Shown in pieces: positions 8,783-17,414 of a DNA stretch of 45,101 nt. The DNA comes from DAOVVL01 sp965603095 (lineage in GTDB: Bacteria; Pseudomonadota; Alphaproteobacteria; Rhodospirillales; Magnetovibrionaceae): contig CBFDBQ010000008.1 of NCBI GenBank assembly GCA_965603095.1, positions 1-45,101 of the forward strand, given 5' to 3'. Each line of letters begins with the position of its first letter. The stretch's first letter is position 1. The notes under the pieces are model-generated. The model saw nothing but the letters and a program-made list of their open reading frames with translations. It was not told where the DNA came from and ran no database searches. Both the position numbers and the translations under genes were made by a program.

Positions 8783-9634
8783 TTAGTTCCAGTCCAGCCC
8801 AATATCTACCGCAGGCGCCGATTGGGTTAGACGGCCAATGGAAACACCATCGACCCCGGTATCGGCAATGGCGCGTACGGTTTCAAGATGTACCCCGCCG
8901 GAGGCCTCGGTCTTTGTCCGACCATTTATTAGCTTAACCGCCTGAGCAAGCTCATCCGGCTCCATGTTGTCCAGCAATATGGTGTCGGCCCCGGCATTAA
9001 CTGCTTGTTCCACCTGTTCCATGGTGTCGCATTCAACCTCTATTGGTTTTAAGTCTTGTGCCTGCGCCGCCTTTATCGCAACTGCAATTCCACCGCATGC
9101 GGCAATGTGGTTATCTTTTATTAACACCGCATCATCAAGGCGCATACGGTGATTGGTTGCACCGCCAGTGCGGGTTGCGTATTTGGCAAGGTCGCGTAAA
9201 CCGGGAATTGTTTTTCTGGTATCTAAAATAACTGCGTCGGCACCCTTTATGGCATCAACATATTCACGTGTTGTGGTTGCTATGCCGGAAAGGTGTTGCA
9301 ATAGGTTAAGCGCGGTTCGCTCGCCCGCCAGTAATACCCGGGCTGGACCTTCGATGCGGGCTAAAATCGTTCCAGCATCAGCAATTTCGCCATCACTAAT
9401 TTCTGCTTTCCATGTTATGTCGTCAGAAAGAGCAAAGAAAACTCGCCCGGCAATATTAATTCCCGCCACAACCATTTTTTCTCGTGCTGAAAATACGCCT
9501 GAAAAACGCGCATCTTCATCGATGGTGGCATACGAAGTTATATCGCCATCAAGACCAAGGTCTTCGTCCAACGCGTCTTGTATTATGCGCTCAACAACAT
9601 TTTCATCAAGGCCATCAGGTATTGGTGGTTGCAT
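8783..9634 (-). CDS. nadC: Nicotinate-nucleotide diphosphorylase NadC
   Basis: A 283-residue quinolinate phosphoribosyltransferase, which decarboxylates quinolinate and transfers phosphoribosyl from PRPP to give nicotinate mononucleotide. Signature segments are 'LDTRKTIPGLRDLAKYA', 'GGATNHRMRLDDAVLIKDNH', 'IEVECDTMEQ', 'LLDNM' and 'EASGGV'. Its ATG overlaps the nadA stop by one base (TAATG), a sign of coupled translation. The order nadA-nadC-nadB places all three enzymes together. Confidence 0.95.
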   Translation of the reverse strand: MQPPIPDGLDENVVERIIQDALDEDLGLDGDITSYATIDEDARFSGVFSAREKMVVAGINIAGRVFFALSDDITWKAEISDGEIADAGTILARIEGPARVLLAGERTALNLLQHLSGIATTTREYVDAIKGADAVILDTRKTIPGLRDLAKYATRTGGATNHRMRLDDAVLIKDNHIAACGGIAVAIKAAQAQDLKPIEVECDTMEQVEQAVNAGADTILLDNMEPDELAQAVKLINGRTKTEASGGVHLETVRAIADTGVDGVSIGRLTQSAPAVDIGLDWN

Positions 9635-10653
9635 TATTCAGCAGCCGCCGCAGATTTTGTCGCAGGTGGCGAAAGTTCAAGCATGCGTTCAAGCGGCTTT
9701 AACGCGGACACCCTTAAATCATCGTCTAGCTTGACGTAGGGCGCCTCGTTTACCATGCAAAGATAAAGTTTTTCCATGGTGTTTAACGCCATAAATGGAC
9801 AATGCGAGCAATTACACGAACCATCAGCGCCAGGGGCGGGGTAAAATGTTTTTCCCGGTGCGTCTTTTTCCATTTGATGAATAATGTTCCGTTCAGTCGC
9901 AACAATAAATTCGTTTGATTTATTCTTGGCTACAAAATCAAGAATAGAACTGGTTGAACCAATATGGTCTGAAACTTCTAATATGGCTTCGGGGCATTCT
10001 GGGTGTGCCGCAACCAATGCACCGGGGTGAGAATCTTTTAATCTGGTTATTTCGCGCGCTGAAAATTGTTCATGGACAATGCAGGTTCCGGGCCAGAGAA
10101 CCATATCGCGTCCGGTCTTGTGATTAAGATACGCACCAAGGTGGCGATCGGGTCCAAATATAATCGGCTGGTCTTTGGGCAATGAATTAATAGTGTATTC
10201 GGCATTGGATGAGGTAACGATGTAATCGGACATGGCCTTAACCTCGGCCGAGGAATTAATATAATTAACGGCAATGTGGTTGGGATGTTGGGCTTTAAAC
10301 GCGGCATAGGCATCCGGCTGACAGCTATCTTCAAGCGAACATCCGGCATTAGCATCCGGCAAAACAACTAATTTTTCAGTATTTAAAATACTTGCAACTT
10401 CGGCCATGAAGCGCACACCGCAAAAAACAATCATGTCGGCGTCGGTCTCGGCCGCCTTGCGCGAAAGATCCAGCGAGTCACCAACAAAATCGGCAATGTC
10501 TTGTATTTCACCTTCTTGGTAATAGTGCGCGAGTATTACCGCGTTCTTTTCGCGTTTGAGGCGGTTTATTTCGGTTTCTAGGTCGAGCAGGGGGTCAATA
10601 TCTCGCTCGCCCATGAGACCTTGTGCAGGCTGGAATACGGTTTTAGATTTCAT
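9634..10653 (-). CDS. nadA: Quinolinate synthase NadA
   Basis: A 339-residue [4Fe-4S] enzyme condensing iminoaspartate with dihydroxyacetone phosphate to quinolinate. Cluster-ligand cysteines lie in 'VFCGVRFMAE', 'AAHPECPE' and 'GSCNCSHCPFMALN'. 'AHYYQEGEIQDIADFVGDSL' and 'LPDANAGCSLEDSC' are typical of the longer NadA class. It is the first gene of the minus-strand nad operon, with a 176-bp upstream gap in which I recognise no riboswitch or clear NadR-type operator. Confidence 0.95.
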   Translation of the reverse strand: MKSKTVFQPAQGLMGERDIDPLLDLETEINRLKREKNAVILAHYYQEGEIQDIADFVGDSLDLSRKAAETDADMIVFCGVRFMAEVASILNTEKLVVLPDANAGCSLEDSCQPDAYAAFKAQHPNHIAVNYINSSAEVKAMSDYIVTSSNAEYTINSLPKDQPIIFGPDRHLGAYLNHKTGRDMVLWPGTCIVHEQFSAREITRLKDSHPGALVAAHPECPEAILEVSDHIGSTSSILDFVAKNKSNEFIVATERNIIHQMEKDAPGKTFYPAPGADGSCNCSHCPFMALNTMEKLYLCMVNEAPYVKLDDDLRVSALKPLERMLELSPPATKSAAAAE

Positions 10654-10829
10654 GTCTTTTTTATATCTCTTTTAGATGTGTGTATCATTGGCATTATAAT
10701 TGCCGTGCATTCTACATCTTTGGAGATAAGCGCGAAAGCCCATCAGGGCAAGCCTAAAACTCTTGCATTTCTGCCAAAAACTTACAGAAAATTACAATAA
10801 TTTAGGAATTTGCAGCGATAAGGGTAATT

Positions 10830-11516
10830 TTAGCGGATTAAACCGCCTTTTATAAGCAAACCTTCTGCACCGCGATTAACACGGCTTTTCAGGCGGGTAT
10901 CGGTGGCAATCATTGCTACTTTTACACTGTCATTGGCACTATCGGTGGATTTAATCGGTGTGCGGGTTGCAACTTCTAGCTTCACCCCATCCGATAACCA
11001 CCAAGTAAATTTGCAGGCACGCACACCATCGGTAATTCGTGCATTGCAGGAATTGGTCGAGGGCGTGCCGTGGCGTTCAGAAATTTCATATATAATTGCA
11101 TCTTCATCAGTGTTTGAAAAAGTGTTGTCATAACGCATACGATAGGAAAAATTTTTCGGACCTTCTTCGCCATACCATGCGGTATAGATTGCGCCACCTT
11201 CTTTATAGGCAGCGCTAATTTTACCAGATGCGGTTACACCAACTATGCTATCGGGTCGTGATTTTTTTAAACTAGCCAAAGATGAGCCTAGTTTTATTTC
11301 GCCAAGCTGAAAACGTTGATTTTTGTTCTTGCTTATTTCTGTGAAAAATGTCGTAACCTCGCTTGTTACGGCAGTATAATTTATAACCATTAGGTACGTA
11401 GCAAGCATAATTATTGAAAACAAACAAAGCGCCATAAGAACTGACGTTTCGGCACTTTTCTTATCCTCATCACTGATAAAGATTTTTTCTTTTGAATTTG
11501 ATTGCGTTCCCAACAT
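10830..11516 (-). CDS. Membrane-anchored protein of unknown function
   Basis: A 228-residue protein with one strong membrane segment near residues 26-47 ('SVLMALCLFSIIMLATYLMV'). A mainly soluble domain follows, probably periplasmic. That domain contains two cysteines ('NSCNARITDGVRACKFTWWL') that could form a disulfide. I do not recognise a family. It is flanked by noncoding gaps on both sides and is likely monocistronic. It lacks lipobox or enzymatic motifs. Confidence 0.6.
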   Translation of the reverse strand: MLGTQSNSKEKIFISDEDKKSAETSVLMALCLFSIIMLATYLMVINYTAVTSEVTTFFTEISKNKNQRFQLGEIKLGSSLASLKKSRPDSIVGVTASGKISAAYKEGGAIYTAWYGEEGPKNFSYRMRYDNTFSNTDEDAIIYEISERHGTPSTNSCNARITDGVRACKFTWWLSDGVKLEVATRTPIKSTDSANDSVKVAMIATDTRLKSRVNRGAEGLLIKGGLIR

Positions 11517-11670
11517 GTCAGGTACTCTCTATTTTGTTTTTTTATTTAGTTTCTCGTTGCTGGTAATAAGCAACACTCGAATCATCTTATAAAAAATAAT
11601 ATATTTTTATGGAGGGTTTGGATGTGTCGACAATCACATCTGACGTACATTGCAAATGTGTTACAACTAT

Positions 11671-11684
11671 TTGAATTATATCAA
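11671..11684. promoter_or_regulatory. TTGA-N6-TCAA site, weak FNR/CRP candidate
   Basis: The 14-bp sequence TTGAATTATATCAA matches the outer TTGA...TCAA frame of FNR/CRP-family sites. It lies about 155 bp upstream of the membrane-protein gene starting at 11516 and downstream of ubiX. The surrounding sequence is AT-rich, so chance occurrence is quite possible. Confidence 0.2.
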
Positions 11685-11747
11685 TAATGTTCGGTTACTG
11701 ATTTATGCACAATGGCTGAAAATGTTAATATTTTACTAATATTGAAA

Positions 11748-12347
11748 TTAACAACCCTGCCAGCGTTCAACCAATCCGCTGTCGAGACCAATTTGATCCA
11801 ATGCCCTGCCGACAGTATGACGAACAATGTCTTCGATGCTGTTTGGGTTTGTGTAAAATGCCGGAACTGGTGGAAATATAACGCATCCCATTTCAGCAGC
11901 CTTGGCCATAAGTTCAAGATGGCCTTTGTGTAATGGGGTTTCGCGCACCATCAATACTAGCGGCAGCCTTTCTTTCAGCATTACATCAGCCGAACGAAGA
12001 AGAAGATTATGCGCATAAGACCCGGCAATTCCAGAAAGAGTTTTTATGGAGCAGGGGGCGACAATCATTCCTTGTGCCCTAAATGATCCGCTTGCCGGTT
12101 TTGCACCAACGTCTTTTATATTATGAACCTCATCGGCAAGTTCGCGCACAGCATCTTGGCCTAGACCCATTTCATGCTTGAGGGTTAACTTTCCAGCCTC
12201 TGTTATTATGGCATGAGAGGGAACGTTCATTTCTTTCAATGCGTGCAAAATTTCCATGCCATAGACTGCGCCACTGGCACCGGATATGGCGACAATTACA
12301 GGGGACGTGGTCGTGACATCAGTGGAGGTGTTTGTTTTATGGTTCAT
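11748..12347 (-). CDS. ubiX: Flavin prenyltransferase UbiX
   Basis: A 199-residue UbiX/Pad1 flavoprotein. It prenylates FMN to the prFMN cofactor used by the decarboxylase UbiD in ubiquinone synthesis. The N-terminal 'VAISGASGAVYGMEIL' binds FMN. 'APCSIKTLSGIAGSYAHNLLLRSADVMLKE', read in two parts, and 'LMVRETPLHKGHLELM' are UbiX signatures. 'GCVIFPPVPAFY' completes the fold. It stands alone, with no ubiD in the window, and is divergent from the hydrolase gene at 12499. Confidence 0.92.
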   Translation of the reverse strand: MNHKTNTSTDVTTTSPVIVAISGASGAVYGMEILHALKEMNVPSHAIITEAGKLTLKHEMGLGQDAVRELADEVHNIKDVGAKPASGSFRAQGMIVAPCSIKTLSGIAGSYAHNLLLRSADVMLKERLPLVLMVRETPLHKGHLELMAKAAEMGCVIFPPVPAFYTNPNSIEDIVRHTVGRALDQIGLDSGLVERWQGC

Positions 12348-12498
12348 GGGTTTGATAATACAGGGAAAATGCTTTGGCCACCATGCGTTTTAACGCAGGC
12401 AAATCCTGAATTGTTGTGTTATATAGATGGCGCTGTTTAAGTAAAAATCATCAACATTTTAGGGGCCCCATTAAAAATAGGGTGAAAATATAAAAATC

Positions 12499-13383
12499 AT
12501 GACACCATCAGATATCTCCACCGAAAAAAAGGGCCCGTCTGTAAATATAGGACTTGTGATGCTTAATTTGATACTTGGCGCCGGATTGCTGTACAGCGTG
12601 GCAGTAGCTGCCGTGTTTTTGATGCAGCGCGATTTTATGTATTTCCCCGACCAATCACGGCCTGACCCCAGCGCCAGCGTTGCACCTGAAATGAAGGTTG
12701 TTAGTTATAAAACGTTTGATGGAGTTGAGTTGTCGTCTTGGTATGCGCCGCCTCGTGATGAAAGTTTTCCGGTTATTATGCATTTTCATGGAAATGCCGG
12801 AAACATTGGCAGTCGTGCAAGCAGAGCAAGAATGCTATTGGACAAAGGTTACGGCGTATTACTGGCGGAATACAGGGGTTATGGTGGAAATTCAGGAATG
12901 CCAGATGAGCCCAACTTGATGTTTGACGGCAAAGCAGCTGTAGATTTTCTTGCCAGCAAAGGAATACCCAGCACCCGTGTTGTTGCTTACGGTGAATCCT
13001 TAGGCTCGGGAATTGTAATCAGTCTTGCCATGGACGCCGCATTTGATGGCAAGCATTTTAAAGCAGTGGTGCTAGAGGCGCCTTTTTCTTCTGCGGTTGA
13101 TGCTGGACGTGCGCATTATCCCTTTTTCCCCGTTGGTATTCTTATGAAGGACAGATTTGAATCTATTACACGCATTAGCGCCATACGTGCACCGCTTTTG
13201 ATCATTCACGGCGATAAAGATGAGGTTATTCCCATAAGCCTTGGCAAAAAGCTTTTTTCGGCAGCACTTGAGCCAAAAGAATCCAAATGGATTTCTGGTG
13301 CCGGGCACAACAATCTTTATGAATTTGGTGCCGGAGATATAGTATTAGAATTTATAGAAAGGGTGTCTCGGGGCGATTCTTAA
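12499..13383 (+). CDS. Membrane-anchored alpha/beta hydrolase (BEM46/ABHD13-like)
   Basis: A 294-residue protein with one N-terminal membrane segment (about residues 15-40) and a serine-hydrolase fold. The oxyanion loop is 'HFHGNAGNIGSR', and 'LLAEYRGYGGNSG' is typical of the BEM46/ABHD13 group. The nucleophile elbow is 'GESLGSG'. The acid is in 'IIHGDKDEVIP' and the catalytic His in 'GAGHNNLYE'. The active site should face the periplasm or membrane surface if the N-terminus stays inside. Substrate is unknown. Confidence 0.8.
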   Translation: MTPSDISTEKKGPSVNIGLVMLNLILGAGLLYSVAVAAVFLMQRDFMYFPDQSRPDPSASVAPEMKVVSYKTFDGVELSSWYAPPRDESFPVIMHFHGNAGNIGSRASRARMLLDKGYGVLLAEYRGYGGNSGMPDEPNLMFDGKAAVDFLASKGIPSTRVVAYGESLGSGIVISLAMDAAFDGKHFKAVVLEAPFSSAVDAGRAHYPFFPVGILMKDRFESITRISAIRAPLLIIHGDKDEVIPISLGKKLFSAALEPKESKWISGAGHNNLYEFGAGDIVLEFIERVSRGDS

Positions 13384-13521
13384 GCTACGTCTTAGGCCTT
13401 GAAATAGCTTAAATAGATCCTCAAAAAACGGTAAAAAACGGCCATTATTTGTTGGTATTTACTATTTTTACGATATAACTACCTGAGAACATTAAAAATA
13501 TTATTATTATTTTTAATCATT

Positions 13522-13574
13522 CTACAATTGATTGTAGTCACCTTTTACTGCTATTTATGGTATATTAACCATAA
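13522..13574. promoter_or_regulatory. Two dyads and a CtrA-like half-site in a 300-bp gap
   Basis: The gap 13384-13683 has no gene. It holds the inverted repeat CTACAAT-TG-ATTGTAG (13522-13537) and TTATGGT-ATATTA-ACCATAA (13555-13574). The second contains TTAACCAT (13565-13572), identical to a CtrA half-site. Further down are a GCCCC/GGGGC hairpin (13580-13595) and a tandem GGGCTTAA repeat before the gene at 13684. Regulatory function is inferred from position only. Confidence 0.35.
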
Positions 13575-13683
13575 TAACGGCCCCATAAACGGGGCTGAAT
13601 AGTTGTGTTTGCCCTAAAGCCTTGCAATAACGTCAGGGCTTAAGGGCTTAAGATAGTTTAGACAAAGGAAAACAGGGATTTAA

Positions 13684-14106
13684 ATGGCAATATCAGCCAA
13701 ATCCTTCTCTTCAATAAATAACAATCTGCCAAGCGGTCATGCGCCGTCTGGCGGGCGCAATATTGCGTCCGTATCTAGCCCCCAGGTTGAAGGGGTGTTA
13801 GCCAAGGGCGGGGTTGGTCCAGAAGAGAGTTTTGTTTTTCAAGACTTTACAGAGCAAGGTTTCCGCAAACGTCGTGATGACGAACCGGTTAAAAACACGG
13901 CTAGCAATTTTGAAGCTCCCAGCTCATCCTTTGCTTATCTCATTGGGCAAGAACAACAAGATGTCGAAAAAAGCAAAACACCACAGTATGGAACGGCTTC
14001 TTTTCGAAATATATTAGGCAGGGCCATATCGGCCTATGAAGGCACCGCAGAGGTCATAAGCGGTGCCATTAGCCCTAGAGGCAATTCATTTTCCCTCTCT
14101 TTGTAA
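13684..14106 (+). CDS. Hypothetical protein, low complexity, 140 aa
   Basis: A 140-residue polar protein rich in Ser, Gly and Asn, with no membrane segment or signal peptide. It ends in a short conserved-looking helix and tail ('FRNILGRAISAYEGTAEVIS', then 'SPRGNSFSLSL'). The N-terminal half looks disordered. AAAGGAAAACAGGG upstream supplies a ribosome site. It sits just before a flagellar gene relic and after a CtrA-like site, so a link to motility is possible, but nothing in the protein itself shows one. Confidence 0.55.
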   Translation: MAISAKSFSSINNNLPSGHAPSGGRNIASVSSPQVEGVLAKGGVGPEESFVFQDFTEQGFRKRRDDEPVKNTASNFEAPSSSFAYLIGQEQQDVEKSKTPQYGTASFRNILGRAISAYEGTAEVISGAISPRGNSFSLSL

Positions 14107-14134
14107 AAGCCCTGTAATTCACTTGTGATTTTGA

Positions 14135-14332
14135 TATCGGGTGGCAATCTTGCAAGAGGCGGGAAGTGGCGGCGCCGGAACCGTACTGGGCGGTGCGCTA
14201 GAATTTTAAACCACTGATATTGGCGCTGAATTTGTTAATCTTATTCTTTCTCGAAACGCATATAGCGCTAACCTCAAGGCGCTAAGTGCCGCCGAGGAAA
14301 TGTCTGCCGCTCTTATTAGGCAGGTTGCTTGA
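14135..14332 (+). pseudogene. Relic of a flagellar rod/hook protein C-terminus
   Basis: In frame after a TGA at 14132-14134, the sequence reads 'GSGGAGTVLGGALEF', then TAA (14207-14209). The same frame continues 'TTDIGAEFVNLILSRNAYSA', 'NLKALSAAEEMSAALIRQVA' and a stop at 14330-14332. This matches the C-terminal pattern of FlgE/FlgG/FlgK-type axial proteins: a GSLE segment, SNVDLxxEFVNLI, AYxANxKxLxTADEM. The in-frame stop and the missing N-terminal part indicate a decayed copy. A rarer explanation is a small separate protein starting after the TAA, but there is no good start codon. Confidence 0.6.
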
Positions 14333-14386
14333 ATAATTAATTAGTTAATAAAACAAGTTAAGGTAGACCCGAAGGCCAATGTATTA

Positions 14387-14409
14387 GCCACTTTTGGTGG
14401 CCTTTTTTT
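14387..14409 (+). terminator. Rho-independent terminator
   Basis: A GCCAC-TTTTG-GTGGC stem-loop is followed by seven T residues. It lies after the flagellar relic and before the Panacea-domain gene, so it probably ends transcription from the 13.7-kb gene. Confidence 0.65.
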
Positions 14410-14490
14410 GTGTCTACGGTTAATATTTGTTCACCACGAAGGTGGTATAATTTGCCGATTAATTGCAGATAATATCTTTCAGGGAAGAAA

Positions 14491-15036
14491 ATGCCATTTA
14501 TTGTTAATTCTACCTTTGATATTGCCTTTTGGTTTTCTGATCAGGCGTTGAATGAAAACGAATACCTTCAGCCGCAAAAACTGCATCGTTTGCTTTATTT
14601 GTCACAGGCACATTATGCGGTTGCGTTTGAGGGCAAAAAACTTATGCCGGCACTTTTTGTTGCTGACGAGCTTGGCCCCATAGAACCAACAATTTATCAG
14701 GCTTTTTCTCGCGGCCGCCCCGATGTTGATGTTGAGCTTTTTCTTCCCAATGATATTGAGATGTTTCTAGTAAGTATTTGGCGTCGTTATGGCCACCTTG
14801 ATGCCAGTCGTCTAAATAAAATTACGTGTGATAATAACGCATATTCCATAGCCTTGAGAAAAGGCAAGCGGGTTGAGATCCCGCTAGAAGCAATGATTGC
14901 CGCGTATAAGGCAGCCCCAACCAAAGGCAATCCTACGGGCAACCCCATAGTCGGCAATAAGGTTTTGGTCACGCAAGACGGCGCACCGGTAACGGTCAAG
15001 GCGTGGGTTCCCGGAACAAAACCAACCAGCGAATAA
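14491..15036 (+). CDS. Panacea (DUF4065/SocA-like) domain protein
   Basis: A 181-residue protein. Residues about 5-80 fit the Panacea/DUF4065 pattern: a start 'FDIAFWFSDQAL', then 'LQPQKLHRLLYLSQAHYAVA', and 'ELGPIEPTIYQAF' in the GPV-type motif. The domain is known from SocA, the antitoxin/adaptor in the SocAB pair, and from phage-encoded and toxin-antitoxin proteins. No toxin-like partner lies next to it here; the neighbours are the flagellar relic and the convergent dctM. The C-terminus is a Gly/Pro-rich tail. Function without a toxin is unclear. Confidence 0.65.
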   Translation: MPFIVNSTFDIAFWFSDQALNENEYLQPQKLHRLLYLSQAHYAVAFEGKKLMPALFVADELGPIEPTIYQAFSRGRPDVDVELFLPNDIEMFLVSIWRRYGHLDASRLNKITCDNNAYSIALRKGKRVEIPLEAMIAAYKAAPTKGNPTGNPIVGNKVLVTQDGAPVTVKAWVPGTKPTSE

Positions 15037-15037
15037 T

Positions 15038-16633
15038 TTATCTGTGAGTTATCTCTGGCCCCATTAGCGAATAGGGTAGCCATGTGGACATCGCCGGTAT
15101 GTAAGTAACTAAAATTAGAAACACAAATAGAACTGCGACAAATGGTGCCGCCGCCTTCACCACTCGCATAAGGCTCATCCCTGTAATGCCCGATGTCACA
15201 AACAGGTTTAGGCCAATGGGTGGTGTAATCATTCCTATTTCCATGTTCACAACCATTATTATACCAAGATGAATTGGGTCTATGCCCAACTCCATAGCAA
15301 TGGGGAACATAACCGGGGCAACAATCAATAGCAGGCCCGATGGCTCCATGAATTGCCCGCCTAAAAGCAAAAGCAGGTTGACGGCTATTAGGAATGTGAA
15401 CCAGTTAAAGCCAACCCCAACCATCCAGTCGGTGATAATTTGTGGTATGCGTTCCGATGTTAATACGTGGGCAAAAAGAAGAGCATTCACCACAATAAAC
15501 ATCAGCATGATTATTGTTTTAGAAGAATCAACCAGAACCTTGCGGGTGTCATCATGGACCATGGCCGGAAAAAAGCGGATACCAATGAGCGCCAGATTGC
15601 CCCCCCATACGGGTATGCCAGAAATAAATGCAAGCGGGTTGGCCATGCCTTTTTTATATGGATACCCAAATAATATTACTGCAACTGGAATAAGGCCAAA
15701 CAAAGCACGGTCGGTAAATGTTGTTTCGCGCATAACAAAGAACGAAAGTATCATCCATACAAAATAAAATGAAACTGCGTAAACTGATGCCATAAACCCA
15801 ACCTTGGTTTTTTTATTAGCATTTTCGGAAATCCATCTGATGTCTTTTAATGGCCCCATGTCGCGGTAAACAAACAGGGCAATGCCTGCGGCGTAAATTG
15901 ATGCCACGGCGGCGGCCTCGGTCGGGGTGAACACCCCACCGTAAATACCGCCGATAATTATTATAATAAGAAACAGACCCCAGCCAGCATCTTTGCCACC
16001 TTCGACAAGCTCGGAAAAACCTTTCCATTCACCGGCGGGCAGGTTCTTAATTCTGGCAAATACATAAATAGCGGTCATTAACATTAATCCAGCGACTATG
16101 CCGGGAATAACGCCAGCTAAAAACATTCTTCCAACCGATACATCGGTAGCGGCGGCATAAACCACCATTACGATTGATGGTGGGATTAGAATGCCCAGAG
16201 TTCCGGCATTGGCGATTACACCAGCGGCAAAATCTTTGCTGTAACCAACTTGGCGCATACCGGCGATTGCTATGGTTCCGATGGCCACCACGGTTGCAGG
16301 GGATGAACCAGAAAGTGCAGCAAACAACATGCAGGCCAAAACACTGGCCATGGCTAAGCCACCACGAAAATGCCCCACGGTAGCTATGGCAAAGCGGATT
16401 ATGCGCTTTGCCACACCGCCGGTTGACATAAACGATGATGCAAGTATGAAAAATGGAATTGCCAGCAAAGTATAATTTTGTGAAGCAGTAAATAATTGCA
16501 ATGCCACCGATGAAATTGAATCAGTTGAGAAAAACGCAATTATTATAAGGCTGGAAAGGCCAAGCGAGACCGAAATTGGAACACCAAGAAACAGTAGTGT
16601 CATAACCAGCGCAAAAAGAATTAAAGATTCCAT
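15038..16633 (-). CDS. dctM: TRAP transporter large permease DctM, with an inserted membrane segment
   Basis: The large membrane subunit of a TRAP uptake system, which uses ion gradients to import organic acids bound by the periplasmic protein DctP. The start 'LFLGVPISVSLGLSS', 'ALSGSSPATVVAIGTIAI', 'GTLGILIPPSIVMVVY' and 'FTPTEAAAVASIYA' are DctM hallmarks. The C-terminal half resumes with 'NMEIGMITPPIGLNLFV'. At 531 residues it is about 100 longer than usual. The excess lies around residues 265-370 and contains at least two further hydrophobic segments. It follows dctQ by 12 bp. Confidence 0.9.
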   Translation of the reverse strand: MESLILFALVMTLLFLGVPISVSLGLSSLIIIAFFSTDSISSVALQLFTASQNYTLLAIPFFILASSFMSTGGVAKRIIRFAIATVGHFRGGLAMASVLACMLFAALSGSSPATVVAIGTIAIAGMRQVGYSKDFAAGVIANAGTLGILIPPSIVMVVYAAATDVSVGRMFLAGVIPGIVAGLMLMTAIYVFARIKNLPAGEWKGFSELVEGGKDAGWGLFLIIIIIGGIYGGVFTPTEAAAVASIYAAGIALFVYRDMGPLKDIRWISENANKKTKVGFMASVYAVSFYFVWMILSFFVMRETTFTDRALFGLIPVAVILFGYPYKKGMANPLAFISGIPVWGGNLALIGIRFFPAMVHDDTRKVLVDSSKTIIMLMFIVVNALLFAHVLTSERIPQIITDWMVGVGFNWFTFLIAVNLLLLLGGQFMEPSGLLLIVAPVMFPIAMELGIDPIHLGIIMVVNMEIGMITPPIGLNLFVTSGITGMSLMRVVKAAAPFVAVLFVFLILVTYIPAMSTWLPYSLMGPEITHR

Positions 16634-16645
16634 ATTTTTATTACC

Positions 16646-17320
16646 TTAATCCCTTAGTGTATCTATGTTTTCTGCGACCAGGTCTTCGGCTTCGTGTCCG
16701 GCAATCATTAGTTCGCGCTCACCGCGCCATATTTGGATAAATGCTTGGGCACAGCGATAACTGAAAAGGGCCAATCCCAACGGTAGTATTATGTATGCAA
16801 TCCAACGCTGGACACGCTCTTGCGTACCTAATAATTCTTGAATCCATTCGGGGTAACGCAGGTCATCAAGACCAATACCAATTTGGAAAAATTTGCTCCA
16901 ATAAGCAATCGCACCGCCACGAGCCTGTTCGGCACCTAAATATTGCAACCAGTCGCCGGAAAGCAAAATTACACCGTAAAGAATTCCGCTAAAGGCACCA
17001 AATAGAGCAACTGGTTTAAATACTTTTTTTGGCAAAAGGCGAATAAGGGCATCAACCCCAAGGTGGGATTTGGTTTTAATGCCGTAGCTCATACCGAAAA
17101 GTATCAACCATGCAAAAAGTATGCGGGTGAATTCAAGCGCACCACCCCATCCGGTGTTAAAACCGTACCGGGCAATAACTTGTGCGAATGAAACCAGCGT
17201 CATTATGGCAAGAATGCTTGCAAGGATGTTTTCTTCGATGCGTAAAACCATATCGGGCTTTGCGCGCTCGATAAAAAATAATAGGACGAGAAATATCAGG
17301 ATTGCAATTGTCAGTCCCAT
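16646..17320 (-). CDS. dctQ: TRAP transporter small permease DctQ
   Basis: A 224-residue small membrane subunit with four main hydrophobic segments. 'YGFNTGWGGALEFTRILFAW' and 'YGIKTKSHLGVDALI' are the conserved DctQ core. It pairs with DctM in the membrane. An extra loop between the third and fourth segments makes it longer than the usual 160-190 residues. It lies between dctP and dctM in a standard P-Q-M order. Confidence 0.88.
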   Translation of the reverse strand: MGLTIAILIFLVLLFFIERAKPDMVLRIEENILASILAIMTLVSFAQVIARYGFNTGWGGALEFTRILFAWLILFGMSYGIKTKSHLGVDALIRLLPKKVFKPVALFGAFSGILYGVILLSGDWLQYLGAEQARGGAIAYWSKFFQIGIGLDDLRYPEWIQELLGTQERVQRWIAYIILPLGLALFSYRCAQAFIQIWRGERELMIAGHEAEDLVAENIDTLRD

Positions 17321-17365
17321 ACTATCTATCCCATAAAATTAAATGATTATCTGATGTTAAGGCAA

Positions 17366-17397
17366 TTCCGCCCGGATACGCAAATACCCGGGCGGAA
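17366..17397 (-). promoter_or_regulatory. dctP-dctQ intercistronic hairpin
   Basis: A perfect 10-bp inverted repeat, TTCCGCCCGG...CCGGGCGGAA, with a 12-nt loop lies 18 bp after the dctP stop in transcription order. There is no T-run after it on the minus strand. It is therefore more likely an attenuator or mRNA-stabilising hairpin that raises DctP over the membrane subunits than a full terminator. Confidence 0.6.
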
Positions 17398-17414
17398 AAA
17401 CTTAAATGCCAATA

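Noticed and set aside
10654..10829. An NAD-sensing riboswitch or regulator site before nadA
   Set aside because: I could not see a conserved riboswitch core or a clear palindrome; the gap is simply AT-rich.
14491..15036. A toxin-antitoxin pair built on the Panacea-domain gene
   Set aside because: No adjacent small partner gene is present; the flanks are a flagellar relic and the convergent dctM.
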